Positions 1 through 8,996 of a DNA stretch of 64,000 bases are shown piece by piece. Position 1 is the first letter of the stretch; every line of letters starts with the position of its first letter. The stretch is from Parabacteroides sp. AD58 (GTDB taxonomy: Bacteria > Bacteroidota > Bacteroidia > Bacteroidales > Tannerellaceae). The DNA lies in assembly GCF_023744375.2 (NCBI RefSeq), contig NZ_CP146284.1, positions 2,666,001 through 2,730,000 on the forward strand, given 5' to 3'. The notes below the pieces were generated by a model. That model did no database searches. It was not told the DNA's origin and worked only from the letters and a program-made list of their open reading frames with translations. Both the position numbers and the translations under genes were made by a program.

Positions 1-9
1 GGCAGAAAA

Positions 10-1707
10 ATGAGTAAGATGAGTAATAAGATTGATTTTCAACCTAAGTTATTCGAGTTGTTCCGGAATTATTCTAAAGCGGATTTCAGTACCGACCTTA
101 TGGCCGGAATTATTGTAGGTATTGTGGCGTTGCCTTTGGCAATTGCCTTTGGTATTGCTTCGGGTGTAACACCTGAAAAAGGTATCATTACAGCTATCGT
201 GGCTGGATTTATCATTTCATTTTTAGGTGGCAGTAGGGTTCAGATTGGCGGACCGACAGGAGCTTTTATCGTTATCATCTATGGAATTATTCAGGAATAC
301 GGGATTGAAGGTCTGACTGTTGCTACGCTGATGGCTGGTATCTTATTGGTTTTGATGGGAGTCTTTAAGTTAGGCGCAGTCATCAAGTTTATTCCCTATC
401 CTATTATTGTCGGTTTTACCAGTGGTATTGCGGTGACTATTTTTACTACCCAGATTGCCGATGTTTTTGGTCTTACTTTCGACGGAGAAAAGGTTCCGGG
501 CGACTTCATTGGAAAATGGCTGGTTTATGCCCGTCACTTTGATACGGTGAACTGGTGGAATGCCTTAGTCAGCTTTGCCAGTATTTTTATTATTGCGATT
601 ACTCCGAAGTTTTCCAAGAAGATTCCGGGTTCGCTGGTTGCCATAATTGTCGTGACATTGGCCGTTTATTTAATGAAGGCTTATGGCGGAATTACTTCGA
701 TTGATACGATCGGTGACCGATTTAGTATCCAGGCACAGTTACCGGAGGCTGTTGTTCCGGCATTAGACTGGGAAGCTGTCAAGAACCTGTTCCCTGTAGC
801 CGTTACGATTGCAGTGTTAGGAGCTATTGAATCGTTGTTGTCGGCTACCGTAGCTGATGGTGTAATTGGCGACCGTCATCATTCAAATACTGAGTTGATT
901 GCCCAGGGAATTGCCAATATCGTTTCTCCTATCTTCGGAGGAATCCCGGCGACGGGAGCCATTGCCCGTACGATGACCAATATTAATAATGGAGGACGTT
1001 CACCTATTGCCGGTATTGTTCATGCGGGTGTATTGTTACTGATCCTTCTATTCCTGATGCCGTTGGCACAATATATACCGATGGCTTGTTTAGCCGGTGT
1101 ACTGGTTATTGTCTCTTATAATATGAGCGGCTGGCGTACTTTCCTGGCATTGATGAAGAATCCGAAGTCGGATGTAACCGTGTTGCTGATTACTTTCTTC
1201 CTGACTGTTATCTTCGATCTGACAGTTGCTATTGAAGTCGGCCTCTTGATTGCCTGCGTTCTGTTTATGAAACGAGTTATGGAGACAACCGAAATCTCTG
1301 TGATTCGGGATGAAATCGACCCGAACAAAGAATCTGATTTGGAAGTACACGAGGAACATCTTACCTTACCGAAAGGCGTAGAAGTATATGAAATCAACGG
1401 TCCTTACTTCTTCGGTATAGCCACGAAGTTTGAGGAAATCATGTCGCAGTTGGGCGATCGTCCGAAGATCCGTATTATCCGTATGCGTAAAGTCCCTTTC
1501 ATTGACTCAACTGGTATTCATAACCTGACTAATCTGTGTGTCATGTCGCAGAAAGAAAATATTCACATCATCTTATCGGGAGTAAATGACAAGGTGCATA
1601 AAGTATTGGAACGTTCCGGATTCTATGAACTATTAGGCGAAGACAATATTTGCAGCAATATCAATGAAGCTGTGGCAAAAGCCTGGGAAAGTGTCGGAAA
1701 AGAATAA
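10..1707 (+). CDS. SulP-family anion transporter with STAS domain
   Basis: This is an inner-membrane SLC26/SulP permease, probably moving sulfate, bicarbonate or another anion, often in symport with sodium or protons. The 565-residue protein has the usual SulP layout. About 10-12 hydrophobic segments fill residues 28-425, beginning with the conserved stretch after FSTDLMAGI and including the GGPTGAF motif near residue 80. A cytoplasmic STAS domain follows at about 450-555, with the typical DSTG motif near residue 502. The length is normal for the family. A second in-frame ATG lies nine bases downstream, so the start is uncertain by three residues. The gene lies at the window edge and its upstream context is not visible. 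It converges on the next gene, with a shared hairpin terminator between them. The family is certain from the sequence; the substrate is not. Confidence 0.93.
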   Translation: MSKMSNKIDFQPKLFELFRNYSKADFSTDLMAGIIVGIVALPLAIAFGIASGVTPEKGIITAIVAGFIISFLGGSRVQIGGPTGAFIVIIYGIIQEYGIEGLTVATLMAGILLVLMGVFKLGAVIKFIPYPIIVGFTSGIAVTIFTTQIADVFGLTFDGEKVPGDFIGKWLVYARHFDTVNWWNALVSFASIFIIAITPKFSKKIPGSLVAIIVVTLAVYLMKAYGGITSIDTIGDRFSIQAQLPEAVVPALDWEAVKNLFPVAVTIAVLGAIESLLSATVADGVIGDRHHSNTELIAQGIANIVSPIFGGIPATGAIARTMTNINNGGRSPIAGIVHAGVLLLILLFLMPLAQYIPMACLAGVLVIVSYNMSGWRTFLALMKNPKSDVTVLLITFFLTVIFDLTVAIEVGLLIACVLFMKRVMETTEISVIRDEIDPNKESDLEVHEEHLTLPKGVEVYEINGPYFFGIATKFEEIMSQLGDRPKIRIIRMRKVPFIDSTGIHNLTNLCVMSQKENIHIILSGVNDKVHKVLERSGFYELLGEDNICSNINEAVAKAWESVGKE

Positions 1708-1721
1708 GAACAGTTTTAAAA

Positions 1722-1763
1722 ACAGACGACGGGCGATATCATTCATTGCCCATCGTCTGTTTA
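1722..1763. terminator. Bidirectional hairpin terminator between the SulP and Lpd genes
   Basis: A 13-base stem (1722-1734 with 1748-1760, one mismatch) closes a 13-base loop in the gap between two convergent genes. It is T-rich on both flanks: TTTATA to the right and, on the opposite strand, a run from the AAAA before 1722. It is therefore likely to end transcription from both sides. Confidence 0.8.
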
Positions 1764-1771
1764 TACTTACT

Positions 1772-3121
1772 TTATAAAGCTTCTTTTATAATTTCACCTA
1801 CTGTTGGATGTGGGAAGACAAAAGATTTGATTTCTTCGGCCTTCATTCCTTTTTCAATAGCGATTCCGGCAATAACAATCAATTCTGAAGCCGGATTTCC
1901 TAGCAGATGGGCACCGATCAATGTGCCGTCTTCAGCCAGAATTAACTTGCAAACGCCATTCCCCATTTCATTTTCGGCAACGAAACGGCCGGAGAAAGCC
2001 ATCGGTATTTTCTTTACCTGATAAGGCGTTCCACTGGCTTTCAGCTCCTCTTCCGTCTTTCCTACTCCGGCAATTTCCGGATTCGTATAGACAACGCCAG
2101 GAATAGCCTTGTAACTCATCGCACGGGATTTCCCTAAAATATGGTCGATTGCCACTTCTGCCTCACTGACGGCTGTATGGGCCAATAAGGAGAATGCAGT
2201 AATATCTCCGCATGCATACACGTTTGGCAAAGAAGTCTGCATATATTCATTGACTTTTATCCCATTACGGAATGGCTCCAACGCTAAGGTTTCCAAGCCA
2301 AATCCTTTGGTAATCGGGCGACGACCTACGCTCAATAATACCTTTTCACCGTGTAAAGTAAAGCTCTCCCCGTCTTTTTCTACGGTAACTTCCGATCCGT
2401 GAATACCGGTTACCTTATGTCCCAGGTAGAACTTAACTCCTCGTTTGGCATATTCTGCCTGAAGCATATCCGATAATTCCTTATCCATCGGACCTAAGAT
2501 CTTATCGAGCATTTCGACTACCTGAACTTCAGTTCCCATGCTGTTGAAGAACGAAGCAAACTCCATTCCGATCACACCGCCACCGATGATGATCAGAGAA
2601 GCCGGCAACTCTTTACTCTGCAATGCTTCCCGACTGGTCCAGTATTCCGTTTCATTTACACCTGAAATCGGTGGAATAACTGATTCAGAGCCTGTACATA
2701 CCAACAGGTTCTTGGCCTCATAAATCTGCTCTCCACACTGGATCAAGAGATCTCCTTCAGCAGTTTTCCCTTGAATCATGGCTTCTCCGGCAACAACCTC
2801 CACGCCGCTTTCTTTCATCTTCATGCGGATTCCGGCCGTCAGCTTTTTCACTACTTTATTCTTCCGGGCAATGATTTTCGGGTAATCAAAAGTAGGATTC
2901 TCTGCGCTTACTGCATATTTGGATGCATGTTTGATCTGATCGTAGGTCTTTGCTGAGTATAGTAACGTCTTGGTTGGTACACAGCCTTCATTCAAACATA
3001 CGCCACCTAAGGCATTCTTCTCGAATAAAACAGTTGATAAACCACCTTTAGCTGCTTTTTCGGCAGCAGTATATCCGGCGGGTCCACCGCCGATAATAGC
3101 TACATCGTATTTCATGTTCAT
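1772..3121 (-). CDS. lpdA: Dihydrolipoyl dehydrogenase (E3)
   Basis: This FAD flavoprotein reoxidises dihydrolipoamide with NAD+, as the E3 part of 2-oxoacid dehydrogenase complexes or the glycine cleavage system. The 449 residues show the N-terminal FAD fold (GGGPAG at 11-16), the redox-active disulfide Cys42/Cys47 in a CLNEGC context, an NAD-binding GGGVIG motif near 175, and the C-terminal His-Pro-Thr...Glu dyad of the interface domain near 438. The length is typical. No E1, E2 or glycine-cleavage genes are adjacent, so the gene stands alone here, as lpd often does in Bacteroidota. A second ATG two codons in (MKYDV) could be the true start. Closely related reductases (mercuric reductase, soluble transhydrogenase) are less likely, given the Lpd-type active site and C-terminus. 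Confidence 0.92.
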   Translation of the reverse strand: MNMKYDVAIIGGGPAGYTAAEKAAKGGLSTVLFEKNALGGVCLNEGCVPTKTLLYSAKTYDQIKHASKYAVSAENPTFDYPKIIARKNKVVKKLTAGIRMKMKESGVEVVAGEAMIQGKTAEGDLLIQCGEQIYEAKNLLVCTGSESVIPPISGVNETEYWTSREALQSKELPASLIIIGGGVIGMEFASFFNSMGTEVQVVEMLDKILGPMDKELSDMLQAEYAKRGVKFYLGHKVTGIHGSEVTVEKDGESFTLHGEKVLLSVGRRPITKGFGLETLALEPFRNGIKVNEYMQTSLPNVYACGDITAFSLLAHTAVSEAEVAIDHILGKSRAMSYKAIPGVVYTNPEIAGVGKTEEELKASGTPYQVKKIPMAFSGRFVAENEMGNGVCKLILAEDGTLIGAHLLGNPASELIVIAGIAIEKGMKAEEIKSFVFPHPTVGEIIKEAL

Positions 3122-3214
3122 TAGATTGATTGAATTTTTATATACGGATTAATATCTATCAATGCAGGGATGAAACCTTATTATCCTGAGGATAAAGGTG
3201 ACATCTGGTTATAA

Positions 3215-3637
3215 TTACATGAGGAAAGGTTCCTTTACCTGAATATCCGGATTATACTTTCGGAGGCATTTCAGGAATTCTTTCTTATTCACCGGCGATA
3301 TCAATAGCCATTGCCGGTCTCCTTTATAAATGATAAGCCGGTCTAAAGACAAGGCATAACTCGAAACTGGCAGAGCGCTTGGTTCGACGGCTGTAATTTC
3401 TTCTACTGGAAGTTTCTTTTCTGGAAAGATACTGCAGTGGACAATTAAAACTCCGTCTGCTGTTATTTTGTACCAGGTAGTCAACATCAGATGGATCAGA
3501 AATAAGGTTACGAGCAGTAGCGTTATCATGTTAACCGGACTTTGACCTTTAACGAATGATAATATCGTACATATTCCCAGGATCCAGATGATCAGGTGAT
3601 ACCACCAGCCTATTTTCGATTTGAATGTTCTATCCAT
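3215..3637 (-). CDS. Small membrane protein with bacterial PH-like domain
   Basis: This is a 140-residue protein with two hydrophobic segments near the N-terminus (about residues 12-28 and 35-52). A soluble region follows that resembles the bacterial PH-like fold of the bPH_4 (DUF1200) type: a KITADGVLIVHC stretch, then a PVEEITAVEPS segment and a C-terminal SPVNKKEFLKCLRKYNP helix. Such proteins are usually described as membrane-anchored and of unknown role. The gene lies downstream of nothing obvious on its own strand and is separated from lpdA by 93 bases, so co-transcription with lpdA is possible. The family assignment comes from the order of hydrophobic segments and domain pattern; no function can be assigned. 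Confidence 0.75.
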   Translation of the reverse strand: MDRTFKSKIGWWYHLIIWILGICTILSFVKGQSPVNMITLLLVTLFLIHLMLTTWYKITADGVLIVHCSIFPEKKLPVEEITAVEPSALPVSSYALSLDRLIIYKGDRQWLLISPVNKKEFLKCLRKYNPDIQVKEPFLM

Positions 3638-3720
3638 ATAGATTCAGTTATTAATTCGGTATTAAAACAATGTTTTTATATTTGAGCTGGCAAGTTACGA
3701 AAAGTATTTGAAAAAAGAAA

Positions 3721-3759
3721 CCTCTGCACCTACCTGCATCACGCAGTCAGGTACAGAGG
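3721..3759 (-). terminator. Hairpin with T-rich tail on the minus strand
   Basis: An 11-base stem with one mismatch (3721-3731 with 3749-3759) encloses a second small stem (3734-3737 with 3743-3746). Read on the minus strand it is followed at once by TTTCTTTTTT (3720-3711), the form of an intrinsic terminator. No coding gene on the minus strand lies to its right, so it may end a non-coding transcript that starts near 3.9 kb. Confidence 0.55.
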
Positions 3760-3792
3760 ATAAGTTTTGATTAAGCACTAATTTGTATCTTT

Positions 3793-3875
3793 GGAGAAAA
3801 AAGTCCTCAAACGTCAACCTTTTGCCATCTGCCTATGGCATAAATCGCTTTTTCCCTCTTCTCCTTATTTTACAT
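3793..3875. ncRNA. Candidate structured small RNA in a 452-base intergenic gap
   Basis: The gap between the PH-domain gene and the DUF6377 gene holds no ORF but does hold nested complementarity. An outer stem pairs the G-G-A-G-A-A / A-A-A-A-A-G arm at 3793-3803 with the C-T-T-T-T-T (3848-3853) and T-T-C-T-C-C (3859-3864) arms. An apical hairpin pairs TGCCAT (3823-3828) with ATGGCA (3835-3840). On the plus strand a TATCTTTG element (3786-3793) abuts the outer stem and TTATTTT follows it. On the minus strand a TATTTTTG element (3886-3879) lies to the right and a terminator hairpin (3759-3721) to the left. The strand is therefore unresolved. A long closing stem, an open centre and an apical hairpin would fit a 6S-like RNA, but that is only a guess. 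Confidence 0.4.
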
Positions 3876-4089
3876 TTGCAAAAATAAATTGAGAATATGC
3901 TCTTTTTTATTTGAGTAAATAGAATATAAATTAATATTTATATTAATATATTGGTTTTCAAAGCTATTATGTAATAAATTAAAAGTGAAAATATAAACTA
4001 AATAAGCTTTATTAGAGAGAAAAAGTGGCTCTTTCAAAAGAAAATCATTACTTTTACACGGTCTGACAATTATTTAATACCTGCAAATC

Positions 4090-5715
4090 ATGTTACGTCT
4101 GTCTTTTTTTATCCTATTACTTTTTCTCTGGCCTTCATTTCTTGGAGCCAGACCGATTTATTCGGATAGTCTACGCACGGTCTTACAAGAGTTGGACCTG
4201 GTGGTAGATAATCGGAAAGTATATGATAATCGGAAAGAGCAGAAGATTGAACGGCTGAAGGAATCGATTTCACTGGCCGGAAATGATTCGGTCCGTTATG
4301 AAATCTACAATAAGCTGTTTCGGGAATATTTTAATTACCAGACCGACTCGGCTTTGCATTATGTGTTTTTAAAGGAAAATTTAGCAAGGGCAAAACATTG
4401 GAATTATGAAGATGAACTGAGAATGAACCGTTCGGAACTTTTTTCTACGATGGGAATGTATAAAGAAGCTATTGATATGCTGGAGGAAATAGATTCCAAA
4501 AGATTGCCAACCAGGCAGTTGAAATATTATTATGCCATGTGTAGTTCTTTATATGGATTGGTAGCCGGTTATTCGTCAACATTGAAAGAACGGGAAAAAT
4601 ATTATCAGGCTTCTACAAGCTATCGGGATTCGCTACTCCCTTTGTATACTCCTGATACGGAATTTTATTATCGGTTGAAAGCCGGACAGCTGATGGCACG
4701 GAAGTCTTATCAGGAAGCTGTTGATGTATTACAGCGTGTTCCTCCTGAATTAATTGAAGGGCATACAGTAGGTCTGGTGGCCTTCGATCTGTCGACTGCT
4801 TATGAAGGGTTAGGTAACGTCGAGCTGGAAATGTATTATTTGGCTAAATCGGCAATTGTTGATTTGAAATTGTCTATTAAAGAATATATAGCCCTACATA
4901 AACTTGCCTATTTATTGTATCAGAAAGGAGACATTGAGCGGGCTTATAAATATCTGAATCGTTCAATGGCTGATGCAGTTTTCTGCAATGCCCGCTTCCG
5001 GGCCATCAGTATCACGCAGTCTTATCCGATTATTGACCGGGCCTATAAGGTCAAATCTGCACAAGAACAACATTTGCGTCAGATACTTATGTTTATTTCT
5101 TTAGGGGTTATGTTACTGTTAGCTGTTATGGTTCTTTATATTTCCAGACAGATGCACAAACTGAAGATTGCCCGATTGGAACTAAGTAATATGAATGAGC
5201 AGCTGCAACATGTAAACAAACAGTTATATCAGGTAAATCAAGAGCTTTCTTCTGCCAATATGATTAAGCAGGAATACATCGTACATTATTTGGACCAGTG
5301 CACGATGTATCTGGATAAGATGGAGAATTATCGGCGCTCTTTGGAAAACTTGTCGATTTCAAAAGATCTAAAAAACCTTTTTAAAGCGATTAAATCTGAA
5401 TCGTTTATCACAGAAGAACGGGAAAAGTTCTACAAGAGTTTTGATGAAACCTTTTTAAGTCTATTTCCGCATTTTGTGGAATCATTCAATGCGTTATTGC
5501 GTGATGAGGAACGTATATATCCACATCCAGGCGAGTTGCTGTCGACTGAGTTACGCATTTTCGCCCTGATTCGTCTGGGAATTACGGATAGTAATAAGAT
5601 TGCCCGTTTCTTGCGTTATTCACTGACAACGATTTATAATTATCGGAGTAAAGTCCGGAACAAGGCCAAAGACAAGACACAGTTTGAAATACAGGTCGGA
5701 CAGATACAAAGTTGA
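4090..5715 (+). CDS. Membrane-tethered regulator with DUF6377-type C-terminus
   Basis: This 541-residue protein resembles Bacteroidota regulators annotated as DUF6377. An N-terminal signal or anchor (residues 1-20) is followed by a periplasmic alpha-helical, TPR-like region (about 60-320). One transmembrane segment lies near 331-350, then a cytoplasmic coiled coil rich in Asn and Gln (about 352-400). The C-terminal part ends in a helix-turn-helix-like stretch at about 485-535 (ELRIFALIRLGI...SNKIARFLRYSLTTIYNYRSKVR), which resembles LuxR/GerE-type DNA-binding ends. The layout suggests a one-component sensor that reads the periplasm and contacts DNA while in the membrane. A TAC-TTTTA element about 35 bases before the start may be its -7 box. 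It has no obvious target next door. The topology is seen; the regulatory role is inferred. Confidence 0.8.
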   Translation: MLRLSFFILLLFLWPSFLGARPIYSDSLRTVLQELDLVVDNRKVYDNRKEQKIERLKESISLAGNDSVRYEIYNKLFREYFNYQTDSALHYVFLKENLARAKHWNYEDELRMNRSELFSTMGMYKEAIDMLEEIDSKRLPTRQLKYYYAMCSSLYGLVAGYSSTLKEREKYYQASTSYRDSLLPLYTPDTEFYYRLKAGQLMARKSYQEAVDVLQRVPPELIEGHTVGLVAFDLSTAYEGLGNVELEMYYLAKSAIVDLKLSIKEYIALHKLAYLLYQKGDIERAYKYLNRSMADAVFCNARFRAISITQSYPIIDRAYKVKSAQEQHLRQILMFISLGVMLLLAVMVLYISRQMHKLKIARLELSNMNEQLQHVNKQLYQVNQELSSANMIKQEYIVHYLDQCTMYLDKMENYRRSLENLSISKDLKNLFKAIKSESFITEEREKFYKSFDETFLSLFPHFVESFNALLRDEERIYPHPGELLSTELRIFALIRLGITDSNKIARFLRYSLTTIYNYRSKVRNKAKDKTQFEIQVGQIQS

Positions 5716-5767
5716 TCTTCTTTTACGGATATATAAATAGAATTGATAAGGCCATAAATATTATATA

Positions 5768-5799
5768 TTTGATTCTCAACTGGATATTTCTTATTTTTG
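5768..5799 (+). promoter_or_regulatory. Bacteroidota-type promoter of the thioredoxin gene
   Basis: TTTG (5768-5771) and TATTTTTG (5792-5799) are separated by 20 bases, matching the primary sigma consensus of Bacteroidota. The predicted transcript start near 5805 leaves a leader of about 40 bases before the thioredoxin ATG, with an AGGAGG sequence at about 5835-5840. Confidence 0.75.
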
Positions 5800-5846
5800 T
5801 GTTATCAAATTACTAAGGAATATAAATTAAAACAGGAGGATAGAAT

Positions 5847-6200
5847 ATGAGTGTAACGTATTTGAATAAGGAAGATTTTACGGCTAAGGTGGCAAATGTA
5901 TGGAATGGTGAAGAATGGAAATATCTGGGAGATAAACCGGCTATTATCGACTTTTTCGCTACTTGGTGTGGCCCGTGTAAGGCCTTGTCGCCTATTTTAG
6001 ACGAAGTGGCCGACAAGTATAAGGATCAGATTTACGTATATAAAGTAGACGTTGACCAACAAGAAGAATTGTCGGCGCTTTTTAATATCCGTACTGTACC
6101 GTCATTATTATTTATTCCGATGGAAGGTAAACCGAAGATGGGACGTGGTGTTATGCCTAAGTCTGATCTGGAATATGCTATCAAGACTGTATTGTTGTAA
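5847..6200 (+). CDS. trxA: Thioredoxin
   Basis: This small cytoplasmic disulfide reductase has 117 residues. The active site W-C-G-P-C-K has its cysteines at residues 41 and 44, and the cis-proline follows in the RTVPSLLF segment near residue 82, both in the expected places. There is no signal peptide, so it should act in the cytoplasm, with electrons from thioredoxin reductase (not in this window). The start is well set: an AGGAGG ribosome-binding sequence lies just upstream, unusual in an organism whose other starts mostly lack one, and it suggests strong translation. The gene has its own promoter and a terminator hairpin behind it, so it is monocistronic. The C-terminus is typical for the family. 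Confidence 0.93.
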   Translation: MSVTYLNKEDFTAKVANVWNGEEWKYLGDKPAIIDFFATWCGPCKALSPILDEVADKYKDQIYVYKVDVDQQEELSALFNIRTVPSLLFIPMEGKPKMGRGVMPKSDLEYAIKTVLL

Positions 6201-6260
6201 TGGCTTTGGATCATTGAACAAGAAGATCGGGTATAAAACTAACGAATATTGAAAACGAAT

Positions 6261-6297
6261 CTAACGAGAATCAATAACGGTTCTCGTTAGTTTTGTC
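6261..6297 (+). terminator. Terminator after the thioredoxin gene
   Basis: A perfect 10-base stem (6261-6270 with 6281-6290) with a 10-base loop is followed by TTTTGTC. It shares a 22-base word and its 3' arm with the terminator of asd, 8 kb away (see findings). Confidence 0.82.
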
Positions 6298-6410
6298 AAT
6301 AGCTCATTTGCATAAGTAGGATAAAAGAGCTTGTTTTAAATTATTTATAAGATATAGAGAGCTGGTAGTTGAATTTTCTTACCTTTGCGGGAACTTAATA
6401 TGTGGAAGTT

Positions 6411-7082
6411 ATGAATGAAGAAATCATTCAGTTTTTAACGGAATTGAAAGAAAATAATAATCGTATCTGGTTTCAGGAGAATAAAGCCCGATATGATCGG
6501 CTGCGCGAAGCATTTATCGATGAAGTACAGGAGCTGATCAATCGGATCGCATTATTCGATCCGGAAATAAAGAATGTAGAAGCGAAAGGTTGTCTGTTCC
6601 GTATTTATCGGGATATTCGTTTTTCTCCAGATAAAACACCTTATAAAAATCATTTTGCCGCTTATATAGCGCTGGGTGGGCATGCCAGTATGCGAGGTGG
6701 ATATTATCTTCACTTGGAACCAGGACATTGTATGTTGTCGGGTGGTGTATGGTGTCCGCCGCCCAAGTTACTGAAAATGCTGCGTCGTGATATCTTTGAT
6801 CATATAGATGAATTTGTTTCTATTTTGGAAGATCCTATTTTCCGTGCGACCTATCCGGCTTTGGAAGGAGAAACCTTAAAACGCATGCCTGTCGGTTATC
6901 CGGCAGATTTTGCTCATGGTGAGATTTTACGCCATAAAGACTTTTGCGTTTGTGCGGAGAAGCCTGACAGCTTCTTTACGCAACCGGACTGGATGGAAAA
7001 GACTGTAGCTGATTTTCAATTATTATTGCCGTTTAACCGTTTCTTAAATTATACGGTGGATGAATTTTTAGGACGAATCTGA
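6411..7082 (+). CDS. DUF2461 family protein
   Basis: This 223-residue cytoplasmic protein belongs to the widespread DUF2461 (TIGR02453) family, recognised by the N-terminal FLTELKENNNRIWFQENKARYD segment, the central FRIYRDIRFSPDKTPYKNHFAAYI stretch (about residues 64-87) and the GGYYLHLEPG motif. The biochemical role of the family is unknown. The reading frame could begin at a GTG three codons earlier (6402), but the ATG at 6411 is preferred because the predicted -7 box TACCTTTG at 6380-6387 puts the transcript start at about 6394. The gene sits 18 bases upstream of sppA and is probably co-transcribed with it. Confidence 0.85.
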   Translation: MNEEIIQFLTELKENNNRIWFQENKARYDRLREAFIDEVQELINRIALFDPEIKNVEAKGCLFRIYRDIRFSPDKTPYKNHFAAYIALGGHASMRGGYYLHLEPGHCMLSGGVWCPPPKLLKMLRRDIFDHIDEFVSILEDPIFRATYPALEGETLKRMPVGYPADFAHGEILRHKDFCVCAEKPDSFFTQPDWMEKTVADFQLLLPFNRFLNYTVDEFLGRI

Positions 7083-7100
7083 TAATTAATATAAGTATTT

Positions 7101-8873
7101 ATGAAACATTTTTTTCAAACCATGTTTGCCTCCATTTTTGGAGTGCTGATTGCAATGGGACTGCTTATCTTGGGTGGCATTTCCTTCTTGGTTGGCGTTG
7201 CTGCTTCCAGTAATTCGTCAGCCGAATATAAACCTAAGGAGAATACTGTATTTAAGTTGAAACTGGAAGGAACGGTTTCGGATCAGGTAACCGAGAATCC
7301 TTTTAAAGGTTTGTTTGGTGATGGATCGGAATCTATGTCGCTGGTCGATATAACAAAAGCGATTCGTAAAGCAAAGACAAACGATAAGATCAAGGGAATC
7401 TATTTGGATGCCAGTGGCATGTCGGGCGGTTTTGCCAGTTTCGAAGCAATCCGTCGGGAATTGGAGGACTTCAAGAAAAGCGGAAAGTTCATTGTTTCAT
7501 ATGCGGATAATTATACACAAGGAACCTATTATCTGGCCAGTGTTGCTGATTCTGTATTTGTAAATCCACAAGGAGCCGTTAGTCTGGTGGGATTGGCTTC
7601 TCAGGGAGTTTTCTTCAAGAACCTGGCTGCTAAAGTGGGAATGGAATTTTATATCTTCAAAGTAGGTACTTATAAAAGTGCGGTCGAGCCGTATATGACG
7701 GATAAGTTCAGTGATGCGAATCGGGAACAGCTGACTTCTTTCTTAGGTAATATCTGGGGAAATATGACATCGGCTATTTGTGCGTCTCGTAATATCGCTC
7801 CTTCCGAGTTGGATACATTCCTGAATCAGGGTTTGGCTTTAGGGGATGCGAAGTTGTCTGTCGATTACAAGCTGGTAGATGCATTAGCTTATCGGAAGGA
7901 AGCAGAAGATTGCGTAAAACGGATGGCCGGACAACCGGTTGATGATAAAATGGTATCTGCCGATGTGAAAAAGATGCTTGCTATTCCGGAAAAGACAAAA
8001 GAAAGCAGCAATAAGATAGCTGTTCTGTATGCAGAAGGTGAGATCCGCGAAAAGAGCAATTCTGCAATGGGTATGGATGAAGCTGTCATTTCGGAAGATA
8101 TGGCTGAAGAATTGCGGAAGCTGGCTAAAGATGATGATGTGAAAGCCGTTGTATTCCGTGTGAATTCTCCGGGTGGTAGTGCTTATATCTCCGAACAGAT
8201 CTGGAAAGAAGTTGTAGATCTGAAAGCGAAGAAACCGATTGTTGTTTCTATGGGTGACTATGCAGCTTCAGGTGGCTATTATATTTCGTGTGCCGCTAAT
8301 AAGATTATTGCTGAACGCTCTACACTGACAGGTTCTATCGGTGTCTTTGGTGTTGTCCGGAATATGGCAGGAACCTTTAAATTGTTGGATGTAACGACGG
8401 ATATTGTAAAGACAAATACGTATGCAGACTTAGGTGATATAAGTCGCCCGATGCGCGAAGATGAAAAAGCATTGATGCAGAAAGGAGTTGAACATACGTA
8501 TGATTTGTTCCTGACTCGTTGCTCTGACGGACGCGGTTTACCGAAGGATTCGATTGACCATATCGGACAAGGCCGTGTGTGGACAGGCGAACAGGCTCTG
8601 GATCGTGGCTTGGTTGATAAATTAGGTGGTATGGACGTTGCGATTGAAGAGGCTGCTTCGTTGGCAGGTGTTACGGCTTATACAGTAACAACAGCCAATA
8701 CCAAGAAAGACTTCTTTACGGAATATATGGAAAAAATGATGGGAGATGCGAAGGTTTCATTCATTCGTACGGCTTTAGGTGACGAAGACTTCGCCGTTTA
8801 TTCCAACATTCAGCGCATGAAATCGCAGACCGGTATTCAGGCTCGTATGCCTTATCTGATTCAAGGATTATAA
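7101..8873 (+). CDS. sppA: Signal peptide peptidase SppA, 67K type
   Basis: This membrane-anchored serine/lysine protease digests cleaved signal peptides. The 590-residue length matches the long SppA form with tandem S49 domains. One N-terminal transmembrane segment spans about residues 8-33. The first S49 domain (about 55-290) supplies the general base Lys192 in a GTYKSAVEPYM context, and the second (about 305-520) supplies the nucleophile Ser390 in a DYAASGGYYI context. The spacing matches the E. coli enzyme, where the Ser-Lys dyad also comes from different domains. The active face should be periplasmic. It follows the DUF2461 gene closely. A long-armed hairpin lies behind it. Confidence 0.94.
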   Translation: MKHFFQTMFASIFGVLIAMGLLILGGISFLVGVAASSNSSAEYKPKENTVFKLKLEGTVSDQVTENPFKGLFGDGSESMSLVDITKAIRKAKTNDKIKGIYLDASGMSGGFASFEAIRRELEDFKKSGKFIVSYADNYTQGTYYLASVADSVFVNPQGAVSLVGLASQGVFFKNLAAKVGMEFYIFKVGTYKSAVEPYMTDKFSDANREQLTSFLGNIWGNMTSAICASRNIAPSELDTFLNQGLALGDAKLSVDYKLVDALAYRKEAEDCVKRMAGQPVDDKMVSADVKKMLAIPEKTKESSNKIAVLYAEGEIREKSNSAMGMDEAVISEDMAEELRKLAKDDDVKAVVFRVNSPGGSAYISEQIWKEVVDLKAKKPIVVSMGDYAASGGYYISCAANKIIAERSTLTGSIGVFGVVRNMAGTFKLLDVTTDIVKTNTYADLGDISRPMREDEKALMQKGVEHTYDLFLTRCSDGRGLPKDSIDHIGQGRVWTGEQALDRGLVDKLGGMDVAIEEAASLAGVTAYTVTTANTKKDFFTEYMEKMMGDAKVSFIRTALGDEDFAVYSNIQRMKSQTGIQARMPYLIQGL

Positions 8874-8899
8874 TTAGAAGCGATAAGTTGAAAAGTGGA

Positions 8900-8965
8900 C
8901 GAGTTGACAGGGTGTGAGGTTCTTTTCTGTTATAAAGATTACCTGAAAACCTTGTCAACTCGTTT
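8900..8965 (+). terminator. Hairpin downstream of sppA
   Basis: A near-perfect 13-base stem (8900-8912 with 8950-8962, two mismatches) with a long loop of about 37 bases is followed by TTTGCTTG. It is a likely terminator between sppA and the next gene, though the long loop is unusual. Confidence 0.55.
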
Positions 8966-8996
8966 GCTTGTATCTATCTATATTGAAAACGTATAA

